NCBI GenBank assembly: GCA_944472135.2
Contig: OX235270.1
Coordinates: 56,859,267 to 56,923,266 of the forward strand
Direction of reading: 5' to 3'
Origin: Trichobilharzia regenti
Lineage: Eukaryota > Platyhelminthes > Trematoda > Strigeidida > Schistosomatidae
Length of the DNA stretch: 64,000 bases
The first letter of the stretch is position 1, and each line of letters starts with the position of its first letter. The notes below the pieces were generated by a model. That model saw only the letters and a list, made by a program, of their open reading frames with translations. It did not search any database and had not been told where the DNA came from. Positions 54,446-64,000 of the stretch are shown in pieces. The position numbers were made by a program, and so were the translations under genes.

Positions 54446-54984
54446 GTTGACAATCGAAGAGGAAGAGAAAACAAATTATTCACATCACTTCCAGGTGATT
54501 TAGTTTCTGCAAAGACATTTTCTATGCTTGATGAAGCAGTAAGCAGTGTTCCCGAAGCAACGCTGGAACTAGTCACTTGAGCCACGGAAGAGCAAAGGTT
54601 GTTTGAAGCCTTATCATGTACTGAACGGATTGAATCGGAAGTACTTGTGCCAGTCACAGTGGAAGTGCATATAGACTGCAAACCATCTGAATTGTTGGAC
54701 AACTGACATCTGGAGTCTGTCTGTCTGTTTTCGACATAGACTTTATACCCAAGTAATCCTTTTTATTGATATAACTCGTCACTGGATTTTTGGTAATATA
54801 TTGTCATTTAACATTTCATTGACTTGGATTATTATTCTCATATTTGTAGTATTAGTGAACTCTCGTAACAGTCCCCTACGGATGTCTGTTTCTTCTCGCT
54901 CTCGTACTATTTTAATATTTGAAGTGTTGACCATACTGTTTTTCTCTACACTGATTTCTGTCATTCCTAAATGTGTTTGTAGTC
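54283..54984. repeat. 1278-bp rearranged unit 2, cut by gap
   Basis: Copy of 53005-53706 at offset 1278 (after a 4-base contraction in a GACA run the offset changes slightly). It ends at the run of N. Confidence 0.85.
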
Positions 54985-55392
54985 NNNNNNNNNNNNNNNN
55001 NNNNNNNNNNNNNNNNNNNNNNNNNNNNNNNNNNNNNNNNNNNNNNNNNNNNNNNNNNNNNNNNNNNNNNNNNNNNNNNNNNNNNNNNNNNNNNNNNNNN
55101 NNNNNNNNNNNNNNNNNNNNNNNNNNNNNNNNNNNNNNNNNNNNNNNNNNNNNNNNNNNNNNNNNNNNNNNNNNNNNNNNNNNNNNNNNNNNNNNNNNNN
55201 NNNNNNNNNNNNNNNNNNNNNNNNNNNNNNNNNNNNNNNNNNNNNNNNNNNNNNNNNNNNNNNNNNNNNNNNNNNNNNNNNNNNNNNNNNNNNNNNNNNN
55301 NNNNNNNNNNNNNNNNNNNNNNNNNNNNNNNNNNNNNNNNNNNNNNNNNNNNNNNNNNNNNNNNNNNNNNNNNNNNNNNNNNNNNNNNNNNN
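54985..55392. other. Assembly gap (408 N)
   Basis: All N. The array begins mid-unit at 55393, so the true boundary between the gene-fragment units and the satellite is hidden, and the gap size may be arbitrary. Confidence 1.
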
Positions 55393-58300
55393 GGTATATA
55401 TTTCAGTGCTTATATACCACTGGCCATGACCTTGTCAATTTACTTCATTTATGCTGACGTAGTACGCACAGTTCCCACAAATCATTGAAGTGACAACTTA
55501 AAAATGTAGGTTAGTTACTACACACATATTTCTACATGTAATAATTCAGGACACATTAAATTTATAGAAATGGTAGTTGAATTATATTCGCCTAGTAACC
55601 AAAATTGCATACATCCTATTTTGGACTTAAACTAAATGCATCAAAATTATTGTTGATTTATATTCACTTTCTGGACATTCTCATACATCTCAATATACTT
55701 TAAACATCAACAATGCATCCAAATAGCGTGTGACTGTCACACTACACTCACACCAAAAAAATTAACACGCCATTATATTATGGTAAGGTAAGCCTGAAAT
55801 TTTACTGACTGTAAATTTCCGTGTCAAAATAAAGAGATTGGCGCTTTAATTTATACTTTAGACCAATAGAAAGCCAGCTAGCCAACAGCCAATGAAAACT
55901 ACCTTTATCTATTTTCAAATAAAGAAAGAGGCTACAGTCAGTTTCAAGGTCATGATGGGTTCCTGCGTCGGCTGGTTATATGTTTTCGTGAATTCGATTT
56001 CCATTGAATTTTAAAGGTTTTTTTGCATGTTTTTCCCATTTTGCAGTGTGTAGATCAGTTTATGTCACTGGATACTACTATTAAGGTGATATTTAGCTTG
56101 AAGTTCCCAGTCTTTATGTTGGTAGTCAAGGGTTATGGTGAACCTGCAATGATTCAGCCAAATAAGGTATACTTTTCTAATATAGTAACCTTATTCAATA
56201 AGTAAACTGCCTAACCGTTCTGCCATTGTTTGAGATTAAAACTAAGAGCTGGTTTCTTATCATGACTGAAAGTAAATCGAACCGACTAGGTTTGCTTATC
56301 CGCCCTGTTCCATCCCTCACAGGACACATTAAGCTTGGACTAGCGTAAATAAACACTGGTATATATTTCAGTGCTTATATACCACTGGCCATGACCTTGT
56401 CAATTTACTTCATTTATGCTGACGTAGTACGCACAGTTCCCACAAATCATTGAAGTGACAACTTAAAAATGTAGGTTAGTTACTACACACATATTTCTAC
56501 ATGTAATAATTCAGGACACATTAAATTTATAGAAATGGTAGTTGAATTATATTCGCCTAGTAACCAAAATTGCATACATCCTATTTTGGACTTAAACTAA
56601 ATGCATCAAAATTATTGTTGATTTATATTCACTTTCTGGACATTCTCATACATCTCAATATACTTTAAACATCAACAATGCATCCAAATAGCGTGTGACT
56701 GTCACACTACACTCACACCAAAAAAATTAACACGCCATTATATTATGGTAAGGTAAGCCTGAAATTTTACTGACTGTAAATTTCCGTGTCAAAATAAAGA
56801 GATTGGCGCTTTAATTTATACTTTAGACCAATAGAAAGCCAGCTAGCCAACAGCCAATGAAAACTACCTTTATCTATTTTCAAATAAAGAAAGAGGCTAC
56901 AGTCAGTTTCAAGGTCATGATGGGTTCCTGCGTCGGCTGGTTATATGTTTTCGTGAATTCGATTTCCATTGAATTTTAAAGGTTTTTTTGCATGTTTTTC
57001 CCATTTTGCAGTGTGTAGATCAGTTTATGTCACTGGATACTACTATTAAGGTGATATTTAGCTTGAAGTTCCCAGTCTTTATGTTGGTAGTCAAGGGTTA
57101 TGGTGAACCTGCAATGATTCAGCCAAATAAGGTATACTTTTCTAATATAGTAACCTTATTCAATAAGTAAACTGCCTAACCGTTCTGCCATTGTTTGAGA
57201 TTAAAACTAAGAGCTGGTTTCTTATCATGACTGAAAGTAAATCGAACCGACTAGGTTTGCTTATCCGCCCTGTTCCATCCCTCACAGGACACATTAAGCT
57301 TGGACTAGCGTAAATAAACACTGGTATATATTTCAGTGCTTATATACCACTGGCCATGACCTTGTCAATTTACTTCATTTATGCTGACGTAGTACGCACA
57401 GTTCCCACAAATCATTGAAGTGACAACTTAAAAATGTAGGTTAGTTACTACACACATATTTCTACATGTAATAATTCAGGACACATTAAATTTATAGAAA
57501 TGGTAGTTGAATTATATTCGCCTAGTAACCAAAATTGCATACATCCTATTTTGGACTTAAACTAAATGCATCAAAATTATTGTTGATTTATATTCACTTT
57601 CTGGACATTCTCATACATCTCAATATACTTTAAACATCAACAATGCATCCAAATAGCGTGTGACTGTCACACTACACTCACACCAAAAAAATTAACACGC
57701 CATTATATTATGGTAAGGTAAGCCTGAAATTTTACTGACTGTAAATTTCCGTGTCAAAATAAAGAGATTGGCGCTTTAATTTATACTTTAGACCAATAGA
57801 AAGCCAGCTAGCCAACAGCCAATGAAAACTACCTTTATCTATTTTCAAATAAAGAAAGAGGCTACAGTCAGTTTCAAGGTCATGATGGGTTCCTGCGTCG
57901 GCTGGTTATATGTTTTCGTGAATTCGATTTCCATTGAATTTTAAAGGTTTTTTTGCATGTTTTTCCCATTTTGCAGTGTGTAGATCAGTTTATGTCACTG
58001 GATACTACTATTAAGGTGATATTTAGCTTGAAGTTCCCAGTCTTTATGTTGGTAGTCAAGGGTTATGGTGAACCTGCAATGATTCAGCCAAATAAGGTAT
58101 ACTTTTCTAATATAGTAACCTTATTCAATAAGTAAACTGCCTAACCGTTCTGCCATTGTTTGAGATTAAAACTAAGAGCTGGTTTCTTATCATGACTGAA
58201 AGTAAATCGAACCGACTAGGTTTGCTTATCCGCCCTGTTCCATCCCTCACAGGACACATTAAGCTTGGACTAGCGTAAATAAACACTGGTATATATTTCA

Positions 58301-61300
58301 GTGCTTATATACCACTGGCCATGACCTTGTCAATTTACTTCATTTATGCTGACGTAGTACGCACAGTTCCCACAAATCATTGAAGTGACAACTTAAAAAT
58401 GTAGGTTAGTTACTACACACATATTTCTACATGTAATAATTCAGGACACATTAAATTTATAGAAATGGTAGTTGAATTATATTCGCCTAGTAACCAAAAT
58501 TGCATACATCCTATTTTGGACTTAAACTAAATGCATCAAAATTATTGTTGATTTATATTCACTTTCTGGACATTCTCATACATCTCAATATACTTTAAAC
58601 ATCAACAATGCATCCAAATAGCGTGTGACTGTCACACTACACTCACACCAAAAAAATTAACACGCCATTATATTATGGTAAGGTAAGCCTGAAATTTTAC
58701 TGACTGTAAATTTCCGTGTCAAAATAAAGAGATTGGCGCTTTAATTTATACTTTAGACCAATAGAAAGCCAGCTAGCCAACAGCCAATGAAAACTACCTT
58801 TATCTATTTTCAAATAAAGAAAGAGGCTACAGTCAGTTTCAAGGTCATGATGGGTTCCTGCGTCGGCTGGTTATATGTTTTCGTGAATTCGATTTCCATT
58901 GAATTTTAAAGGTTTTTTTGCATGTTTTTCCCATTTTGCAGTGTGTAGATCAGTTTATGTCACTGGATACTACTATTAAGGTGATATTTAGCTTGAAGTT
59001 CCCAGTCTTTATGTTGGTAGTCAAGGGTTATGGTGAACCTGCAATGATTCAGCCAAATAAGGTATACTTTTCTAATATAGTAACCTTATTCAATAAGTAA
59101 ACTGCCTAACCGTTCTGCCATTGTTTGAGATTAAAACTAAGAGCTGGTTTCTTATCATGACTGAAAGTAAATCGAACCGACTAGGTTTGCTTATCCGCCC
59201 TGTTCCATCCCTCACAGGACACATTAAGCTTGGACTAGCGTAAATAAACACTGGTATATATTTCGGTGCTTATATACCACTGGCCATGACCTTGTCAATT
59301 TACTTCATTTATGCTGACGTAGTACGCACAGTTCCCACAAATCATTGAAGTGACAACTTAAAAATGTAGGTTAGTTACTACACACATATTTCTACATGTA
59401 ATAATTCAGGACACATTAAATTTATAGAAATGGTAGTTGAATTATATTCGCCTAGTAACCAAAATTGCATACATCCTATTTTGGACTTAAACTAAATGCA
59501 TCAAAATTATTGTTGATTTATATTCACTTTCTGGACATTCTCATACATCTCAATATACTTTAAACATCAACAATGCATCCAAATAGCGTGTGACTGTCAC
59601 ACTACACTCACACCAAAAAAATTAACACGCCATTATATTATGGTAAGGTAAGCCTGAAATTTTACTGACTGTAAATTTCCGTGTCAAAATAAAGAGATTG
59701 GCGCTTTAATTTATACTTTAGACCAATAGAAAGCCAGCTAGCCAACAGCCAATGAAAACTACCTTTATCTATTTTCAAATAAAGAAAGAGGCTACAGTCA
59801 GTTTCAAGGTCATGATGGGTTCCTGCGTCGGCTGGTTATATGTTTTCGTGAATTCGATTTCCATTGAATTTTAAAGGTTTTTTTGCATGTTTTTCCCATT
59901 TTGCAGTGTGTAGATCAGTTTATGTCACTGGATACTACTATTAAGGTGATATTTAGCTTGAAGTTCCCAGTCTTTATGTTGGTAGTCAAGGGTTATGGTG
60001 AACCTGCAATGATTCAGCCAAATAAGGTATACTTTTCTAATATAGTAACCTTATTCAATAAGTAAACTGCCTAACCGTTCTGCCATTGTTTGAGATTAAA
60101 ACTAAGAGCTGGTTTCTTATCATGACTGAAAGTAAATCGAACCGACTAGGTTTGCTTATCCGCCCTGTTCCATCCCTCACAGGACACATTAAGCTTGGAC
60201 TAGCGTAAATAAACACTGGTATATATTTCGGTGCTTATATACCACTGGCCATGACCTTGTCAATTTACTTCATTTATGCTGACGTAGTACGCACAGTTCC
60301 CACAAATCATTGAAGTGACAACTTAAAAATGTAGGTTAGTTACTACACACATATTTCTACATGTAATAATTCAGGACACATTAAATTTATAGAAATGGTA
60401 GTTGAATTATATTCGCCTAGTAACCAAAATTGCATACATCCTATTTTGGACTTAAACTAAATGCATCAAAATTATTGTTGATTTATATTCACTTTCTGGA
60501 CATTCTCATACATCTCAATATACTTTAAACATCAACAATGCATCCAAATAGCGTGTGACTGTCACACTACACTCACACCAAAAAAATTAACACGCCATTA
60601 TATTATGGTAAGGTAAGCCTGAAATTTTACTGACTGTAAATTTCCGTGTCAAAATAAAGAGATTGGCGCTTTAATTTATATTTTAGACCAATAGAAAGCC
60701 AGCTAGCCAACAGCCAATGAAAACTACCTTTATCTATTTTCAAATAAAGAAAGAGGCTACAGTCAGTTTCAAGGTCATGATGGGTTCCTGCGTCGGCTGG
60801 TTATATGTTTTCGTGAATTCGATTTCCATTGAATTTTAAAGGTTTTTTTGCATGTTTTTCCCATTTTGCAGTGTGTAGATCAGTTTATGTCACTGGATAC
60901 TACTATTAAGGTGATATTTAGCTTGAAGTTCCCAGTCTTTATGTTGGTAGTCAAGGGTTATGGTGAACCTGCAATGATTCAGCCAAATAAGGTATACTTT
61001 TCTAATATAGTAACCTTATTCAATAAGTAAACTGCCTAACCGTTCTGCCATTGTTTGAGATTAAAACTAAGAGCTGGTTTCTTATCATGACTGAAAGTAA
61101 ATCGAACCGACTAGGTTTGCTTATCCGCCCTGTTCCATCCCTCACAGGACACATTAAGCTTGGACTAGCGTAAATAAACACTGGTATATATTTCAGTGCT
61201 TATATACCACTGGCCATGACCTTGTCAATTTACTTCATTTATGCTGACGTAGTACGCACAGTTCCCACAAATCATTGAAGTGACAACTTAAAAATGTAGG

Positions 61301-64000
61301 TTAGTTACTACACACATATTTCTACATGTAATAATTCAGGACACATTAAATTTATAGAAATGGTAGTTGAATTATATTCGCCTAGTAACCAAAATTGCAT
61401 ACATCCTATTTTGGACTTAAACTAAATGCATCAAAATTATTGTTGATTTATATTCACTTTCTGGACATTCTCATACATCTCAATATACTTTAAACATCAA
61501 CAATGCATCCAAATAGCGTGTGACTGTCACACTACACTCACACCAAAAAAATTAACACGCCATTATATTATGGTAAGGTAAGCCTGAAATTTTACTGACT
61601 GTAAATTTCCGTGTCAAAATAAAGAGATTGGCGCTTTAATTTATATTTTAGACCAATAGAAAGCCAGCTAGCCAACAGCCAATGAAAACTACCTTTATCT
61701 ATTTTCAAATAAAGAAAGAGGCTACAGTCAGTTTCAAGGTCATGATGGGTTCCTGCGTCGGCTGGTTATATGTTTTCGTGAATTCGATTTCCATTGAATT
61801 TTAAAGGTTTTTTTGCATGTTTTTCCCATTTTGCAGTGTGTAGATCAGTTTATGTCACTGGATACTACTATTAAGGTGATATTTAGCTTGAAGTTCCCAG
61901 TTTTTATGTTGGTAGTCAAGGGTTATGGTGAACCTGCAATGATTCAGCCAAATAAGGTATACTTTTCTAATATAGTAACCTTATTCAATAAGTAAACTGC
62001 CTAACCGTTCTGCCATTGTTTGAGATTAAAACTAAGAGCTGGTTTCTTATCATGACTGAAAGTAAATCGAACCGACTAGGTTTGCTTATCCGCCCTGTTC
62101 CATCCCTCACAGGACACATTAAGCTTGGACTAGCGTAAATAAACACTGGTATATATTTCAGTGCTTATATACCACTGGCCATGACCTTGTCAATTTACTT
62201 CATTTATGCTGACGTAGTACGCACAGTTCCCACAAATCATTGAAGTGACAACTTAAAAATGTAGGTTAGTTACTACACACATATTTCTACATGTAATAAT
62301 TCAGGACACATTAAATTTATAGAAATGGTAGTTGAATTATATTCGCCTAGTAACCAAAATTGCATACATCCTATTTTGGACTTAAACTAAATGCATCAAA
62401 ATTATTGTTGATTTATATTCACTTTCTGGACATTCTCATACATCTCAATATACTTTAAACATCAACAATGCATCCAAATAGCGTGTGACTGTCACACTAC
62501 ACTCACACCAAAAAAATTAACACGCCATTATATTATGGTAAGGTAAGCCTGAAATTTTACTGACTGTAAATTTCCGTGTCAAAATAAAGAGATTGGCGCT
62601 TTAATTTATATTTTAGACCAATAGAAAGCCAGCTAGCCAACAGCCAATGAAAACTACCTTTATCTATTTTCAAATAAAGAAAGAGGCTACAGTCAGTTTC
62701 AAGGTCATGATGGGTTCCTGCGTCGGCTGGCTATATGTTTTCGTGAATTCGATTTCCATTGAATTTTAAAGGTTTTTTTGCATGTTTTTCCCATTTTGCA
62801 GTGTGTAGATCAGTTTATGTCACTGGATACTACTATTAAGGTGATATTTAGCTTGAAGTTCCCAGTTTTTATGTTGGTAGTCAAGGGTTATGGTGAACCT
62901 GCAATGATTCAGCCAAATAAGGTATACTTTTCTAATATAGTAACCTTATTCAATAAGTAAACTGCCTAACCGTTCTGCCATTGTTTGAGATTAAAACTAA
63001 GAGCTGGTTTCTTATCATGACTGAAAGTAAATCGAACCGACTAGGTTTGCTTATCCGCCCTGTTCCATCCCTCACAGGACACATTAAGCTTGGACTAGCG
63101 TAAATAAACACTGGTATATATTTCAGTGCTTATATACCACTGGCCATGACCTTGTCAATTTACTTCATTTATGCTGACGTAGTACGCACAGTTCCCACAA
63201 ATCATTGAAGTGACAACTTAAAAATGTAGGTTAGTTACTACACACATATTTCTACATGTAATAATTCAGGACACATTAAATTTATAGAAATGGTAGTTGA
63301 ATTATATTCGCCTAGTAACCAAAATTGCATACATCCTATTTTGGACTTAAACTAAATGCATCAAAATTATTGTTGATTTATATTCACTTTCTGGACATTC
63401 TCATACATCTCAATATACTTTAAACATCAACAATGCATCCAAATAGCGTGTGACTGTCACACTACACTCACACCAAAAAAATTAACACGCCATTATATTA
63501 TGGTAAGGTAAGCCTGAAATTTTACTGACTGTAAATTTCCGTGTCAAAATAAAGAGATTGGCGCTTTAATTTATATTTTAGACCAATAGAAAGCCAGCTA
63601 GCCAACAGCCAATGAAAACTACCTTTATCTATTTTCAAATAAAGAAAGAGGCTACAGTCAGTTTCAAGGTCATGATGGGTTCCTGCGTCGGCTGGCTATA
63701 TGTTTTCGTGAATTCGATTTCCATTGAATTTTAAAGGTTTTTTTGCATGTTTTTCCCATTTTGCAGTGTGTAGATCAGTTTATGTCACTGGATACTACTA
63801 TTAAGGTGATATTTAGCTTGAAGTTCCCAGTTTTTATGTTGGTAGTCAAGGGTTATGGTGAACCTGCAATGATTCAGCCAAATAAGGTATACTTTTCTAA
63901 TATAGTAACCTTATTCAATAAGTAAACTGCCTAACCGTTCTGCCATTGTTTGAGATTAAAACTAAGAGCTGGTTTCTTATCATGACTGAAAGTAAATCGA
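55393..64000 (+). repeat. 965-bp tandem satellite array, 8.9 units
   Basis: Direct tandem repeat with an exact 965-base period and no indels across the window. Units differ at only a handful of positions. It continues beyond the window edge. Each unit holds a 120-bp exon in splice-site context, a GTGTGACTGTCACAC palindrome and a GGTATATA...TATATACC inverted repeat. The exact period and high homogeneity point to recent amplification or strong homogenisation. Confidence 0.98.
56047..56166 (+). CDS. 120-bp exon repeated in each satellite unit (first full copy)
   Basis: A 40-codon exon from CVDQFMSLD to GEPAMIQPNK, preceded by a long pyrimidine tract and TTTTGCAG and followed by GTATAC; phase 0 at both ends. 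Further copies start at 57012, 57977, 58942, 59907, 60872, 61837, 62802 and 63767. All nine are open and encode the same peptide; the only change seen, C to T in the FPVF codons of the last three, is synonymous. Because the phases match, splicing of consecutive units would yield an in-frame 40-residue repeat. The sequence resembles strands of an ASH/MSP-like domain. Transcription is unknown. Confidence 0.6.

Noticed and set aside
54801..55457. Long frame running through the N gap
   Set aside because: Open only because the gap has no stops; the flanking part is antisense to the copy A gene segment.
56047..56166. Firm assignment of the satellite exon to a named ciliary gene such as HYDIN
   Set aside because: Only 40 residues are available and the similarity is to a general strand pattern; a database search is needed.
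55393..64000. Regular repeats as a CRISPR array
   Set aside because: The repeat is a 965-base direct tandem unit without spacers, in eukaryotic DNA.

Overview
This window looks like repeat-dense nuclear DNA from a parasitic flatworm, most probably a schistosome-like blood fluke. It is AT-rich. Most of it is built from transposon families known from trematodes: CR1-clade LINEs, Penelope-like elements (PLE), Bel/Pao and another LTR family, CACTA-like and Merlin DNA transposons, and a tRNA-derived SINE. Splice sites are canonical GT-AG with very short introns (26-90 bases). No rRNA, functional tRNA, operon or CRISPR is visible. The assignment rests on element content, not on a database match. 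A sex-limited, W-like heterochromatic region would fit the satellite array, palindrome and gene fragments, but that is inference.

Layout. (1) 1-10205: two copies of one CR1 LINE family in opposite orientation. The longer (473-6665, minus) is broken by a solo LTR with a CTTAT target duplication; the shorter (6923-10205, plus) is 5'-truncated. (2) 10206-25613: a nest at least four levels deep. A minus-strand PLE is split by a 308-bp solo LTR (duplication GAGA). That LTR is split by a CR1 LINE with intact ORF1 and ORF2 (11747-19045, duplication ATGATCT). The LINE's 3' region carries a Merlin transposon (12546-13679, duplication ATGGTAGA). A second coding-complete CR1 (19511-25613) carries the matching Merlin-free site. 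(3) 25614-44384: a nearly perfect palindrome with arms of 8.2 and 8.85 kb around a 1.68-kb spacer. Each arm holds a dead CACTA-like transposase, two kinds of solo LTR, a SINE and an apparently intact eight-exon gene for a 260-residue protein. The right arm also has a 1159-base-offset tandem duplication with a 67-bp templated insert.

(4) 44385-48351: a Bel/Pao-like element with two 358-bp LTRs, a gag gene with one nonsense codon, and no pol; its left LTR starts exactly where the palindrome ends. (5) 48352-49540: PLE endonuclease and LINE relics. (6) 49540-54984: scrambled pieces of ordinary spliced genes, including a lone inverted copy of the satellite unit that keeps a neighbouring exon, and inverted and tandem copies of a Ser-rich gene segment. 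(7) 54985-55392: assembly gap. (8) 55393-64000: a tandem array of a 965-bp unit, nearly nine copies to the window edge. Every unit carries the same 120-bp exon with intact splice sites and an open frame.

The items most worth following up are the exon-bearing satellite and its apparent source copy, the palindrome with its two-copy spliced gene, and the dated transposon nest with an intact intron-containing Merlin transposase. Most other open frames are antisense shadows or lie in non-coding parts of elements.
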